The position numbers and the translations under genes are program-made. A stretch of DNA of 64,000 nt, from contig JACRCO010000053.1 in NCBI GenBank assembly GCA_016218975.1, positions 141,523-205,522 on the forward strand. Reading direction: 5' to 3'. This document shows positions 36,274-46,509 of the stretch, one piece after another; the first letter of the stretch is position 1; each line of letters begins with the position of its first letter. This DNA comes from Deltaproteobacteria bacterium (GTDB lineage: Bacteria > Desulfobacterota > Deferrimicrobia > Deferrimicrobiales > Deferrimicrobiaceae). Under the pieces are notes generated by a model, which saw only the letters and a list, made by a program, of their open reading frames with translations, did not search any database and was not told where the DNA came from.

Positions 36274-38586
36274 ATGGGATTGAAGCGTTATTTTCGCGGA
36301 GGCATCCTTCTCGCGGCTGTCGCCGTCTTCCTTCTCCTTCGGGCGGGATGGCTGTACTACAAGGTCGGGATCGCCATGTCCGGCGGCGCATGGGAAGTGC
36401 CTTCCATCCTGTACGGCCGTCCCACGCGTATCCATCCCGGCGATTCCCTCGCCAACTTGAGGCTTTCGGAGCGGCTTTCCCGTCTTTCATACAGGAAAGT
36501 CGCGGGCAAACCGCACGATCCCGGCACATGGTCGGAAGGAGAGGGCCGTATCCGTATCCACATCCGTAATTTCCGCTACGGCGAGCAGGAAGAGCGGAAG
36601 TTCCCCGTGGAAATCGAGGTCAAGGACGGCCGGATCGCCGCGATGGCCACTACCGCCGGCGCTCCGCTCGAAGAGGTCGTGATCGATCCGGAGGAGGTCG
36701 GAAGGATCCTCGGGCCCGGCAGGGAGTCCCGCAGGCCGGTTTCTCTGGATGCCATCCCGAAGAGGCTGCAGGACGCGGTCCTCGCGGCGGAGGACTCCCG
36801 CTTCCATTCCCATGCCGGCATCGACGCGATCGGCGTCGCACGCGCGGTCTTCGCCAACCTGCGCCATATGAGGTACGCGCAGGGGGGCTCGACGATCACG
36901 CAGCAGCTCGCGAAGAACTTTTTCCTGACCCCGAAGAAAAGCCTGTGGCGGAAGCTGCGCGAAGCGGAGCTGGCGCTACTGATCGAGCTCCGTTATTCGA
37001 AAAAGGAAATACTGGCGGCGTACCTCAACCAGATCTATCTCGGGCAGGAGGGGCCTCAAGGCGTTTACGGCGTCGAAGAGGCGGCGCGGCACTACTTTTC
37101 CAAGGGGGTCGACAGGCTCTCCCTCGAAGAAGCGGCGTTGCTGGCGGGGATCATCCGTTCACCCAACCGGTATTCGCCGTTGCGTATGCCGGCCGCGGCG
37201 AAGGAGAGGAGGAACTGGGTCCTTTCCCGGATGTCGAAACTGGGGATGATCCGCGAGGAGGAATATCGGGATGCGGCCCGCTCTCCCGTCCGGACGAACG
37301 TCAGGCGCGCCCCTGCGCGAGGGGCGGAATACTTCGCCGATTACATCCAGAAATTCGCGGAAGACAGCCTTGGCGACGGAAAGGTTTATCGTGCGGGCTT
37401 TCGGATCTATACGACGCTCGACCCGTTCCACCAGGCGGCTGCGGAAGCGGCCGTTTCCCGGGGTCTCGCCGACATAGATCAGCGCAAGGGGAAAGCCGGC
37501 GAACCGCTCCAGGCGGCGCTGGTCGCCATAGATCCCGCCACGGGCGAGCTCACGGCGATGGTGGGAGGCCGAGGGTACGGCGATACTCAATTCAATCGGG
37601 CAGCCGACGCAATCCGCCAGCCCGGCAGCGCGTTCAAGCCGTTCGTGCTTCTTGCCGCGATGGACCAGGCCGCCAGGGAAAAGGGGAAGATCACCCTCGC
37701 CACCTCCGTGTCGGGGGAACCCGTTTCGATTCCCACGCCCGAGGGGGCGTGGACGCCCGCCAATTTCGAGGGGAAACGGTACGGAACGATCACCGTACGC
37801 CGGATGATAGAGAATTCCGTGAACACCGCCACCGTCCGGCTGGCGACGCAGATCGGGCTCAAGGAGATCGTCTCCACCGCGCGGGATGCGGGAATCGAAA
37901 GCCCGCTATCCCCCGTTCCGTCGCTTGCGCTCGGCAGCTTCGAGGTGACTCCCGTCGAACTGGCGTACGCCTATGCGACCATCGCCTCGGGGGGGATGCG
38001 CTACAACCCGTTCCCGCTCGATTCCATCATCGGGGCGAAGGAAGAAACGGTCTACCTGGGAAAATCCGGCGTGAAGCAGGCCGTCGATCAGAGGGCGGCG
38101 TATCTTGTCTCGTATGCGCTCGAAGGGGTGATAGACCGGGGGACCGGCAAGCCTGCCCGCTCCGCCGGGATCGGTTTCCCCGCCTCGGGCAAGACCGGGA
38201 CGACCGACAAGAACCGCGATTCCTGGTTCGTGGGATATACGCCCGAGGTCGTGTGCGCCGTGTGGGTGGGAAGGGACTCAGGCGGGGACACGGGGGTAAC
38301 CGGGGCGGAGGGTGCGCTCCGCATCTGGAGCCGGTTCATGAAGTCAATATACTCCTCGGCGGGACCGCGGGCGCTTCAACCGCCGCAGGGGATCGTTACC
38401 GCCGAAATCGATCCCGCCTCGGGCTTCCTCGCCACTTCCGCATGCCCGGAGCGTTTCACAGAGGCTTTCATCGAGGGGACCGTCCCGAAGGAAACGTGCC
38501 CGCTCCACCAGGTGCATCCGCTGGTGGAGTCCGTCAGGAAAGGGCTTCGCGGCATCGGCGACTTCTTCCGCAATCTCTTCAAATAG
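36274..38586 (+). CDS. Bifunctional penicillin-binding protein, PBP1b type
   Basis: 770 aa. One N-terminal helix (about 10-30), a UB2H-like region (EVPSILYGRPTRIHPGDSLA), a glycosyltransferase domain with Glu173 (AAEDSRFHSHAGIDAIG), GGSTITQQLAKN and EILAAYLNQIYLG, then a transpeptidase domain with Ser452-x-x-Lys455 (GSAFKPF), Ser515-Val-Asn517 and Lys640-Thr-Gly642. It polymerises and cross-links peptidoglycan in the periplasm. No strong ribosome-binding site is seen; the leader 36237-36274 carries a near-direct repeat, GCAAGCCGCA(t)CATCATG/GCAAGCCGCACTATCATG. Confidence 0.95.
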   Translation: MGLKRYFRGGILLAAVAVFLLLRAGWLYYKVGIAMSGGAWEVPSILYGRPTRIHPGDSLANLRLSERLSRLSYRKVAGKPHDPGTWSEGEGRIRIHIRNFRYGEQEERKFPVEIEVKDGRIAAMATTAGAPLEEVVIDPEEVGRILGPGRESRRPVSLDAIPKRLQDAVLAAEDSRFHSHAGIDAIGVARAVFANLRHMRYAQGGSTITQQLAKNFFLTPKKSLWRKLREAELALLIELRYSKKEILAAYLNQIYLGQEGPQGVYGVEEAARHYFSKGVDRLSLEEAALLAGIIRSPNRYSPLRMPAAAKERRNWVLSRMSKLGMIREEEYRDAARSPVRTNVRRAPARGAEYFADYIQKFAEDSLGDGKVYRAGFRIYTTLDPFHQAAAEAAVSRGLADIDQRKGKAGEPLQAALVAIDPATGELTAMVGGRGYGDTQFNRAADAIRQPGSAFKPFVLLAAMDQAAREKGKITLATSVSGEPVSIPTPEGAWTPANFEGKRYGTITVRRMIENSVNTATVRLATQIGLKEIVSTARDAGIESPLSPVPSLALGSFEVTPVELAYAYATIASGGMRYNPFPLDSIIGAKEETVYLGKSGVKQAVDQRAAYLVSYALEGVIDRGTGKPARSAGIGFPASGKTGTTDKNRDSWFVGYTPEVVCAVWVGRDSGGDTGVTGAEGALRIWSRFMKSIYSSAGPRALQPPQGIVTAEIDPASGFLATSACPERFTEAFIEGTVPKETCPLHQVHPLVESVRKGLRGIGDFFRNLFK

Positions 38587-38631
38587 TGATATAAGTATCG
38601 TTTTAAACGGTTAGACGGGGTCACGCCGAAG

Positions 38632-41418
38632 ATGGATTACAAGGACACGCTGAACCTGCCGCAGACCGGATTCCCCATGCGGGCGAATCTCGCGCAACGG
38701 GAGCCCGAAACCCTTGCCCGGTGGGAAAAGGACGGCCTTTACCGGGCGATGGCCGAACGCCGCAAGGGAAGCGCGAAATTCGTGCTCCACGACGGCCCGC
38801 CTTACGCCAACGGCCATATACACATCGGCCACGCGCTCAACAAGATCCTGAAAGACATAATCGTGAAATTCCGGTGCATGTCCGGCTGCTGGGCCGAATA
38901 CGTCCCCGGTTGGGACTGCCACGGGCTGCCGATCGAGCACCAGGTGGACAAGAACCTGGGAGGCAGGAAGGAAGCGATCCCCACAGGGGAGAAACGGAAG
39001 CTCTGCCGGGAGTACGCCGCGAAATTCATCGACATCCAGCGGAAGGAATTCAGGCGGCTGGGGGTCCTGGGCGACTGGGAGAATCCGTACCGGACGATGA
39101 CGTTCGACTACGAGGCCGGTATCCTGCGTGAATTCGGCCGCTTCGTCGAATCGGGAGCCGTCTATAAGGGGACCAAGCCCGTCTACTGGTGCGCCACCTG
39201 CCGGACCGCGCTTGCCGAGGCCGAGGTCGAATACGCGGACCACACCTCGCCTTCCATATACGTTAAATTCCTTTTCATCGATCCGCCGGAAAAGATCCAC
39301 CCCGCTCTTGCCGGGAAGAAGGTGTATTTTGTCATCTGGACGACGACACCATGGACGATCCCTTCGAACCTGGGAATCGCGCTCCACCCCGAATACACCT
39401 ACGTCGCGCTCGACGCCGGCGGCGAGGTTTACGTGGTTGCGGAAGGTCTCGCGGAGCGGTTCGCGGCCGAGGTCGGACTGGGCGATCCCGCGCGCCTTGC
39501 ATCGTTTCATGCGACGGGCCTCGAACGGCTGCGGTGCCGGCATCCCTTCGCCGGGCGGGATTCCGTCATCGTCCTTGCCGACTACGTCACGCTCGATGCG
39601 GGCACCGGGTGCGTCCACACCGCGCCGGGCCACGGGCGCGAGGACTACGAAACGGGGCTCAAATACGGCCTGGACATATACGCCCCGCTGGACGACGCGG
39701 GCCGCTTCACGAAGGACGTACCATTCTTCGCGGGGTTGCAGGTATTCGAGGCGAACCCGCGTGTCAACGCGAAGCTGGCAGAGGTCGGCGGGCTGCTGAA
39801 AGAAGACAAGGTTTCCCACTCCTACCCGCATTGCTGGCGTTGCAAGCATCCGGTCATCTTCCGCGCGACGAAGCAGTGGTTCATCTCGATGGACAACACG
39901 GGCCTTCGGGTGAGAGCGCTGTCGGAGATCCGAAAGGTCAGGTGGATTCCCTCGTGGGGGCAGGAACGGATCGAGGGGATGATCGCGAACCGGCCCGACT
40001 GGTGCATCTCGCGGCAGCGGGCGTGGGGCGTCCCGATCGCGATCTTCCAATGCGCCGCCTGCGGGCATTACCTGCTCGACCGCAATCTGATCGACCACGT
40101 CGCGGGCCTGTTCGACAGTGAAGGCGCCGACGCCTGGTTCAACCGGGAAGTGAAGGACCTGTTGCCGCCGGGAGTCTCCTGCCCGGAATGCAAGGGGACG
40201 GAGTTCCTGAAGGAGACCGATATCCTGGACGTCTGGTTCGATTCGGGCGTCTCGTACGCGTGCGTATGCGAAGGGAAGGAAAACCTGGGCATCCCGGTGG
40301 ACCTGTACCTGGAAGGGTCCGATCAGCACCGCGGATGGTTCCACTCCACGCTGCTGGCAGCGGTGGGGACGAGGCAGGCGGCGCCATACAGGGCGGTGCT
40401 GACCCACGGTTTCGTCGTCGACGGAAAAGGCGAGGCGATGCACAAGTCGAAGGGGAACGTCATCGCCCCCGAAGAAATCATCAAGAAGAACGGGGCGGAG
40501 ATCCTGCGCCTGTGGGTAGCCGCGGAAGATTACCGGGACGATATCCGCATTTCGAAAGATATTCTCGACCGCCTGACGGAAGCATACCGGAAGATCCGGA
40601 ACACCATCCGGTTCCTGCTCGGCAACATCGACGGATTCGATCCCGCGCGGGACACCGTGCCGTATGAGCTGATGCAGGAGATGGACAGGTACGCGCTCGT
40701 TCTGTTCAACCGCCTTGCGGAGAAGGTCCTGCGCGCGTACAGGAACTACGAGTTCCACCTGATTTTCCACGCGGTGAACAACTTCTGCTCGGTAGACATG
40801 TCGAGTTTCTACCTGAACGTGCTGAAGGACCGTCTTTACTGCTCGAAAGCGGACGATCCGGGAAGGCGCTCCGCCCAGACCGCGCTGTTCGAAATCGCGC
40901 GAGGCCTGCTTTCATTGCTCGCCCCGGTCCTTTCGTTCACCGCCGAGGAGGCGTGGGGATATCTCCCCGCTTACCCGGGAAAACCGGAGAGCGTATTCCT
41001 GACCGACCTGCCGGAACCCGTGGAGCTCCTGGAGGCCGAGGAGATCGCGACGCGTTGGGACAGAATTCTCGTGCTGCGCGCGGAGATCGCCCAACCGCTG
41101 GAAGCGGCGCGCAAGGCCAAGCTGATCGGGAGCGACCAGGATGCGCTTGTGCGCGTTTCGCCGGGGCCGTTCGCCGGCATTTTCTCGACCCGCCTACAGG
41201 CCATCAAGGAGGTCCTGATCGTCTCCGGGATTTCCGTCGAAGACGTCTCGGGCCCCGGGACATACGAGAGCGCGGCGTTCCCCGGCCTGAAAGCGACGGT
41301 GGAAAAAGCTCCGTGGCCCAAGTGCGAACGCTGCTGGAACCATACTCCCGCAGTCGGCACGATCGCTTCCGCGCCCGAGCTGTGCGAGCGGTGCGCCGAT
41401 GCGGCGGGAAGCAGGTAG
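38632..41418 (+). CDS. ileS: Isoleucyl-tRNA synthetase
   Basis: 928 aa. The HIGH motif is present in [18 protein letters not shown] near residue 57-75, the editing domain ([25 protein letters not shown]) and the second signature appears as MHKSKGN instead of the common KMSKS form. The C-terminus has a zinc site ([12 protein letters not shown], then CERC). Charges tRNA-Ile in the cytosol. It precedes lspA and lgt with short spacing. Confidence 0.98.
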   Translation: MDYKDTLNLPQTGFPMRANLAQREPETLARWEKDGLYRAMAERRKGSAKFVLHDGPPYANGHIHIGHALNKILKDIIVKFRCMSGCWAEYVPGWDCHGLPIEHQVDKNLGGRKEAIPTGEKRKLCREYAAKFIDIQRKEFRRLGVLGDWENPYRTMTFDYEAGILREFGRFVESGAVYKGTKPVYWCATCRTALAEAEVEYADHTSPSIYVKFLFIDPPEKIHPALAGKKVYFVIWTTTPWTIPSNLGIALHPEYTYVALDAGGEVYVVAEGLAERFAAEVGLGDPARLASFHATGLERLRCRHPFAGRDSVIVLADYVTLDAGTGCVHTAPGHGREDYETGLKYGLDIYAPLDDAGRFTKDVPFFAGLQVFEANPRVNAKLAEVGGLLKEDKVSHSYPHCWRCKHPVIFRATKQWFISMDNTGLRVRALSEIRKVRWIPSWGQERIEGMIANRPDWCISRQRAWGVPIAIFQCAACGHYLLDRNLIDHVAGLFDSEGADAWFNREVKDLLPPGVSCPECKGTEFLKETDILDVWFDSGVSYACVCEGKENLGIPVDLYLEGSDQHRGWFHSTLLAAVGTRQAAPYRAVLTHGFVVDGKGEAMHKSKGNVIAPEEIIKKNGAEILRLWVAAEDYRDDIRISKDILDRLTEAYRKIRNTIRFLLGNIDGFDPARDTVPYELMQEMDRYALVLFNRLAEKVLRAYRNYEFHLIFHAVNNFCSVDMSSFYLNVLKDRLYCSKADDPGRRSAQTALFEIARGLLSLLAPVLSFTAEEAWGYLPAYPGKPESVFLTDLPEPVELLEAEEIATRWDRILVLRAEIAQPLEAARKAKLIGSDQDALVRVSPGPFAGIFSTRLQAIKEVLIVSGISVEDVSGPGTYESAAFPGLKATVEKAPWPKCERCWNHTPAVGTIASAPELCERCADAAGSR

Positions 41419-41427
41419 GCCTCCTCC

Positions 41428-41934
41428 TTGAGCGTCCTTCGAAAGTTCGCCCACCCCGTGATTGCCGCGGCCGTCCTTACAGTCGCCGACCAGTACAGCA
41501 AGGTGTGGATCGTCCGCAATTTCCCGCTCTTCGAGTCACGGACCGTTTACGAAAGCTTCTTCAACATCGTCCACGTGCGGAACACGGGAGTCGCCTTCGG
41601 GATGCTGTCCAATCTGAATCCCCACTGGGTCAATCCCCTGCTGATCGTGACAACTGTGCTGGCGGTCGTCGCGGTCCTGGCGTATATCCACATCCTTCCG
41701 GGGCACGGACCTGCGCCGTGCGGACTGGGGCTGGTTCTCGGAGGGGCGATCGGGAACCTGATAGACAGGGCGCGGCTCGGCTACGTGGTGGATTTCCTCG
41801 ACCTGCACTGGCGGCACCATCATTGGCCCGCCTTCAACATCGCCGACATCGGGATCACCGCAGGAATCATCCTCCTCATAATCGACATGCTATTCTGGTC
41901 GAAGGAGGTCGAGGGTGCACCCCGTACTCATTAA
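41428..41934 (+). CDS. lspA: Signal peptidase II
   Basis: 168 aa. Four hydrophobic helices; catalytic Asp residues lie in GGAIGNLIDR and FNIADIGIT. ADQYSK, VRNTGVAFGML and YVVDFLDLHW are typical. It removes signal peptides from lipoproteins. The reading starts at TTG, with AGGTAGG about 8 bases upstream. It overlaps lgt by 20 bases. Confidence 0.96.
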   Translation: MSVLRKFAHPVIAAAVLTVADQYSKVWIVRNFPLFESRTVYESFFNIVHVRNTGVAFGMLSNLNPHWVNPLLIVTTVLAVVAVLAYIHILPGHGPAPCGLGLVLGGAIGNLIDRARLGYVVDFLDLHWRHHHWPAFNIADIGITAGIILLIIDMLFWSKEVEGAPRTH

Positions 41935-42682
41935 GATCGGAAGCCTCAAGATCTACTCCTACGGGGTGTTCGTGGCGATCGGATTTCTCGCGGCGCTCTG
42001 GGTCGCCGGGAAGGAGATCGACCGGAAAGGGCTCGACCGGGAGAAATTCTACGACCTCGGCTTCTGGGTCGTGCTTGCGGCCATCGCCGGCGCGCGCGTC
42101 TTCCACGTACTGGTCTACTGGGAGCATTACCGGTTCGATCCGGTGGAGATCCTCCGGCTGTGGAACGGCGGGCTGGTCTTCTACGGCGGCTTCATCGCGG
42201 CGCTTGCGGCGTCCTTCTGGTTCCTGCGCAAGAACAGCATGCCGTTCCTGCAGGTTGCCGACGCATCTTCCCTGGGCATCCCTTTAGGTTTGGCGTTCGG
42301 GCGCATCGGATGCACGGCCGCAGGCTGCTGCTACGGAAAATTGACCACCGTTCCCTGGGCCATCGTTTTCACCGACCCGGCATCGCTCGCCCCGCTGCAT
42401 GTGCATCTCCATCCGACCCAGATCTACGAATCGCTCGCCGCCTTCGCCATAGCCGGCGGGCTGTATGTCACCCGCGACCGGTTCGAAACTCCCGGCATGA
42501 GGTTCTGGGCGTTGCTGATCGTCTACGGAATCGTCCGGTCCTTCCTTGAAATTTTCCGCGACGACCCGAGGGGCTTCCTGGGCCCCTTCTCGGAATCGCA
42601 GATCGTCTCCGCCGTGTTGATCTCTTACGCGGTCGTCTCGATCGTCCTCGCGCGCACCCGTTCGGCGAACGCACTGAAATAA
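41915..42682 (+). CDS. lgt: Phosphatidylglycerol-prolipoprotein diacylglyceryl transferase
   Basis: 255 aa from GTG 41915 with GGAGG upstream. GARVFHVLVYWEHY, GLVFYGGFIAALAA and GRIGCTAAGCCYG (the Lgt signature with the conserved Arg) are present, and several membrane helices. It attaches diacylglycerol to lipoprotein Cys, the step before LspA, encoded just upstream. Several lipoproteins in the window would be clients. Confidence 0.97.
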   Translation: MHPVLIKIGSLKIYSYGVFVAIGFLAALWVAGKEIDRKGLDREKFYDLGFWVVLAAIAGARVFHVLVYWEHYRFDPVEILRLWNGGLVFYGGFIAALAASFWFLRKNSMPFLQVADASSLGIPLGLAFGRIGCTAAGCCYGKLTTVPWAIVFTDPASLAPLHVHLHPTQIYESLAAFAIAGGLYVTRDRFETPGMRFWALLIVYGIVRSFLEIFRDDPRGFLGPFSESQIVSAVLISYAVVSIVLARTRSANALK

Positions 42683-42779
42683 CGACCCTAAGTGCTTCAT
42701 TTCATAAATACGGTAGCATTCGAGCGCCGCTCCGCTTTCGGTGGAAACTTTATCCTCCGCCTCCGGGTTCAAAGGGATA

Positions 42780-42803
42780 GGCGGTTATTCAACCGCCATT
42801 TTC
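42780..42803 (+). terminator. Hairpin-T terminator after lgt
   Basis: GGCGGTT (42780-42786), ATTC loop, AACCGCC (42791-42797), then ATTTTCTC. It closes the ileS-lspA-lgt transcript; the next gene's GAGGAGGAG ribosome-binding site follows directly. Confidence 0.6.
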
Positions 42804-42822
42804 TCGAGGAGGAGACAAGGCA

Positions 42823-43341
42823 ATGAAGAAAGAATGGTTCTCGACGAAATTATTCCTGTTCGCGGGGCTTGCCCTTCTGTTCGCGTTTGCGGCGCACGCC
42901 GCGGAGAAGGATTGCAGGGAATTCGGCGGACGGAAGCACCACAGGATGAAGTACGACCTGAAGACCGTCGAGACGGTTTCGGGAGAGGTTCTCAAGGTTA
43001 GGGAGTTTACTCATCGCAGGGGCGCCGGGACAGGCATAAGCCTGGTCCTGAAAACGGAGAAGGAAGAAATCCCCGTTCAAATCGGCCCGTCGTCCTTCCT
43101 GGAAAAAGAGGGCTTCAAGTTCAGCGAGAAGGACAAACTGGAGGTGACCGGCTCGCGGGTCACCGGAAAGCGCGGGAAAACGTTCCTGCTCGCCGCGCAG
43201 GTGAAGAAGGGCGACTCGCTGCTCAAACTTCGCGACGAGAAGGGCTTCCCCATCTGGGCCCCGATGAAAGGGGAGAAAATGAGGAAAGGCGGGCCGGCGC
43301 CGGAGACGGAACCGAAACCGGAAATGAAGGAAGGAAAGTGA
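42823..43341 (+). CDS. Secreted OB-fold-like protein of unknown function
   Basis: 172 aa. Signal peptide about 1-26 (LFLFAGLALLFAFAAHA). Residues about 47-140 form a repeated-strand domain (TVETVSGEVLKVREFTHRRG, then LEVTGSRVTGKRGKTFLLAA and VLRDEKGFPIW-like end). This pattern is seen in small periplasmic proteins of anaerobes with no assigned role. The tail is Lys/Pro/Glu-rich. GAGGAGGAG precedes the ATG. Confidence 0.7.
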   Translation: MKKEWFSTKLFLFAGLALLFAFAAHAAEKDCREFGGRKHHRMKYDLKTVETVSGEVLKVREFTHRRGAGTGISLVLKTEKEEIPVQIGPSSFLEKEGFKFSEKDKLEVTGSRVTGKRGKTFLLAAQVKKGDSLLKLRDEKGFPIWAPMKGEKMRKGGPAPETEPKPEMKEGK

Positions 43342-43424
43342 CCCGGTTGATAAGGAAGAGCAGGCTTGTGAGGTAGCGCCACCATGAACCTTTAGCGCAT
43401 CGACCACCCAGCTACGGCATTCGA

Positions 43425-43472
43425 ACGGTGTCCCTTCTCCTCACGTGGCGAGGCGGAGGGACACCGTTTTTC
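43425..43472 (+). terminator. Rho-independent terminator after the secreted OB-fold-like gene
   Basis: ACGGTGTCCC (43425-43434) pairs with GGGACACCGT (43458-43467), followed by TTTT(T). It also lies at the 3' side of the convergent aldo/keto reductase gene. Confidence 0.85.
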
Positions 43473-43489
43473 AATCCGTTGATCGCGTT

Positions 43490-44539
43490 TCAGCTCCGCG
43501 TGCGGTGAGCATCGATCAGCGGGTACGTGTCGCCGAAAACGTATTTCCTCGCTCCCACGAGAAAATCGTGCGGGAACCCGAGCTCGATCCTGCTCGCTTC
43601 GTCCAGGCGGGACAACTGGGCGTCCGTCAGCACCAGGTCAAGGCACCCCATGTTGTCGTAGACCTGCGCCACCGTCCTGGCCCCGATTATCGGCACGATC
43701 ACTCCCCACGATTGCTGCCGCAGCCACGCCAGTGAAACCTGGGAGGCGGAACGGCCCGTTTCCGCCGCGACCTCCGAGACGACGTCCGCTATCCGGAAGT
43801 TGCGTTCCGTCAGGAAGACGCTGCCCCATTCGGCGGCGACATCGTACCTCGCTCCGTGAGGCTTCCCTTTCCCTGATTTGTATTTCCCGGACAGCATGCC
43901 TCCTCCCAGCGCGCCCCACGGCGTTATCGCGATGTCCATCGCCTTCGCCATCGGCAGGAGGTCACGTTCGGGAGTCCTTTCTATCAGGCTGTACTGTATC
44001 TGGAGGCCCGCGAAGGATGTCCATCCCTTCAGTTCCGCCAGCGTGTTCGCACGGGAGACGATCCACGCCGGAGCATCCGATACGCCGATGTAGATCACCT
44101 TCCCCGCCCGCACGGCGTCATCCAGCGCACGCATGACCTCGTCGGAAGGCGTCATGAAATCCCACGCATGCACCCAAAGCAGGTCGATGTAATCCGTGTT
44201 GAGGCGATTCAGGCTCGCGTCGAGCGACTGGACCAGGTTCTTCCTGTGGTTCCCGCCCGCATTCGGGTCTTCAGGGCGAAGCGTCAGGGTGTACTTCGTT
44301 GCAAGGACGATATGCCCTCTATCGGAAGCTATGAACTCCCCCACGTACCGCTCGCTCGTTCCGTTTGTATAAAGGTTCGCGGTGTCGATGAAGTTCCCCC
44401 CCGCCTCCACGAAGCGATCGTAGACTTTTCGGCTATCCTCCTTCGACGACCCCCACCCCCATTCCTCGCCGAACGTCATCGCGCCGAGGCACAGCTCCGA
44501 TACCCTCAAGCCGGTGTTACCGAATAGCTTGTATCTCAT
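43490..44539 (-). CDS. Aldo/keto reductase
   Basis: 349 aa from ATG 44539; a TTG two codons earlier lies closer to the GGGGG site. The AKR signatures are GNTGLRVSELCLGAMTFGEE, NFIDTANLYTNGTSERYVGE (catalytic Asp and Tyr), LATKYTLTLRPEDPNAGGNH and the NADP-binding end VPIIGARTVAQVYDNMG. It reduces carbonyls with NADPH; the substrate is unknown. It belongs to the YajO/Tas-like branch. Confidence 0.93.
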   Translation of the reverse strand: MRYKLFGNTGLRVSELCLGAMTFGEEWGWGSSKEDSRKVYDRFVEAGGNFIDTANLYTNGTSERYVGEFIASDRGHIVLATKYTLTLRPEDPNAGGNHRKNLVQSLDASLNRLNTDYIDLLWVHAWDFMTPSDEVMRALDDAVRAGKVIYIGVSDAPAWIVSRANTLAELKGWTSFAGLQIQYSLIERTPERDLLPMAKAMDIAITPWGALGGGMLSGKYKSGKGKPHGARYDVAAEWGSVFLTERNFRIADVVSEVAAETGRSASQVSLAWLRQQSWGVIVPIIGARTVAQVYDNMGCLDLVLTDAQLSRLDEASRIELGFPHDFLVGARKYVFGDTYPLIDAHRTRS

Positions 44540-44757
44540 CGGCAAACCCCCTTTTCATTTCGTGCCGGAAATTTCGTTCCGGCGCCGGAAACTTCGATGC
44601 GCACCGCCGGCGCGTCGTTCCTATCGTCTCACATAATTCCCAAAATAAAACCCTTTCCATTCAATCCTTTACCTTTTTCCGGAAACTTTTTCGGCGTTAT
44701 TCGGGTTATACGCGGCGAAATCGATTTTCCTATCCCGCCTTGGAGGAGGATACTCCG

Positions 44758-46413
44758 ATGAGATGCAATCCATTCCTCTTGATTCCGGCAGCGCTGCTGA
44801 TGTTCGTTCTCGCGACCTGCGGAGGAGGCGGGGACGGCGGCCCGACAGGCACCGGGCAGATCAGCTTGACCGATGCCCCGGGCAATGAAATCGAATTCGA
44901 TAACGTTCTCGTCACGGTCAAGTCGGTCTGGTTCCATACGAGCGACGCGGCAGGAGCCGGAGACGACGGGTGGCTCAAGTACCCGCTTCCTTCGCCCAAA
45001 ACGGTCGACCTCGCCCGCCTGACCGACGGCGCGGTTTCGCAAATCCTCGACAGGAAACTTCCGGTGGGGCACTACCGGCAGATACGTATCGTCCTCGCGC
45101 CGACCGAGGACTCGAGCTACCTTTCTCCGTACAACAACGAGGTAATCGTGGGCGGCGCCGTTGCTCCGCTTCGCGTCCCCGCCGCAGACCATGGCATCAA
45201 GCTCGACGGATCGTTCCAGGTGACTGAGGGCGGGACGCTCAATCTCGCCATCGACATCGATATCGGCCACGATGTCGTTCCGTTCGGGAACGCCGGAAAC
45301 GGAAACCGTGAGTACATTCTCAAGCCGAGGCTGCGGTATTTCGACTGCGACAACGTAGGGTCGATTACCGGCAGGATCGATGCCGCGACACGCGCCGCCG
45401 GGTATTACTTCGTGTTCAAGGCCGAGCAACTGGAGGCCGGTCCGGGCACCGACAATCTTTACCATGTGAGGCGGTTTACGGCCGTCGGCTTCCAGGGCGA
45501 CAACACCGCGTTCCGCCTGTCGTTCCTGAGGCCCGGGACCTATGACGTCGTCATGCGGGGGAGGAACGTGGACACTGTGATAGTGCGGGGGGTGACCGTC
45601 AACGCGGGAGCGAACACCGATCTGGGACCCGCGATCGACATGCCCTCGGGAAGCGGCGAGTTCCCGGCGAACACGAGCGTGAGCCCGACCGGCTCGTGGG
45701 TCAACTTCTACCAGACGCTCGACAACACCGCCGCCGGCACACCCGTCGAGTATCCGTACGAGATTCGTTTCCGTCATATCTCGCCGTTCACAGGCATATT
45801 CTTCGACAACATCGCGCTGTCCAACGGGAAGCTTCACCTTCGCGCCTACGCAAACGGGACAACCACGCTCGTCGCCGGTTACGTGACGCCGCAAGAGTGG
45901 AACGGCGGAGGCGGCATCGCACGGTTCGGGGCGGTGGCGGATGCGCACCTGTTCGCCCCCAGCGCCTACGTCGTATTCGACAACACGGCTCCCGGCCCTG
46001 TATCGGGAGTCCCCGGCCCGACGTTCGGCTCGAGATTGCCGGTATCGGCTCCGGCTTCGCCTGCGGTCGCATCCGGCGCGATCTTCTCGTTACTGAACAA
46101 GCCCATGACCCTGGACAAGGTCTACCTGCTGGCGGTTCACGGCGGCAGGGTCGTCGACTCCTTCCTGCCGACGCAGGCGTCAGGCCCGATGACATGGACG
46201 ATGGTGAGTGGACGGATGCAGGCCCCTTACGAGTTTCCGTATCTGCCGGGGAACATTCCCGGAGCCTTCTACGGTATCGACGGGTTCGGATGGTCGCCGC
46301 CGGGATCTCCAAACGGCCCGGCGTTCGCGGTGGGGATGGCCCCGGCGATCGCCGACCTTAGGGCGGGCGACGACACGGCCGCGAACTTCACCATGGCAAG
46401 GATAATTCCTTGA
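44758..46413 (+). CDS. DUF4382-like lipoprotein
   Basis: 551 aa from ATG 44758, with GGAGGAGG upstream. The lipobox LATC at the end of a hydrophobic stretch (LLMFVLATCGGGG) marks a lipoprotein, with an unusual run of Gly. The following region (GQISLTDAPGNEIEFDNVLV, then VSQILDRKLPVGHYRQIRIV) matches DUF4382. The C-terminal half is beta-rich with repeated carbohydrate- or carboxypeptidase-like folds. It probably sits on the outer membrane. Function unknown. Confidence 0.8.
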   Translation: MRCNPFLLIPAALLMFVLATCGGGGDGGPTGTGQISLTDAPGNEIEFDNVLVTVKSVWFHTSDAAGAGDDGWLKYPLPSPKTVDLARLTDGAVSQILDRKLPVGHYRQIRIVLAPTEDSSYLSPYNNEVIVGGAVAPLRVPAADHGIKLDGSFQVTEGGTLNLAIDIDIGHDVVPFGNAGNGNREYILKPRLRYFDCDNVGSITGRIDAATRAAGYYFVFKAEQLEAGPGTDNLYHVRRFTAVGFQGDNTAFRLSFLRPGTYDVVMRGRNVDTVIVRGVTVNAGANTDLGPAIDMPSGSGEFPANTSVSPTGSWVNFYQTLDNTAAGTPVEYPYEIRFRHISPFTGIFFDNIALSNGKLHLRAYANGTTTLVAGYVTPQEWNGGGGIARFGAVADAHLFAPSAYVVFDNTAPGPVSGVPGPTFGSRLPVSAPASPAVASGAIFSLLNKPMTLDKVYLLAVHGGRVVDSFLPTQASGPMTWTMVSGRMQAPYEFPYLPGNIPGAFYGIDGFGWSPPGSPNGPAFAVGMAPAIADLRAGDDTAANFTMARIIP

Positions 46414-46509
46414 CCGGGCGCGCGGCGTTGCTATTGCCCACCTTGAAAATATTTCATATGCTCAAGCGGTCGGATTCGCCGTCCTTATGAACCATGTGGG
46501 GGTGCAGCG

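Noticed and set aside
40435-40458. Broken KMSKS motif as a sign of a defective IleS
   Set aside because: MHKSKGN retains the key Lys residues, and the rest of the enzyme is full length with an intact zinc site and operon, so a functional variant is more likely.
44546-44757. Riboswitch or RNA gene before the DUF4382 lipoprotein
   Set aside because: The leader has no recognisable conserved RNA motif; only short AT-rich stretches are seen.
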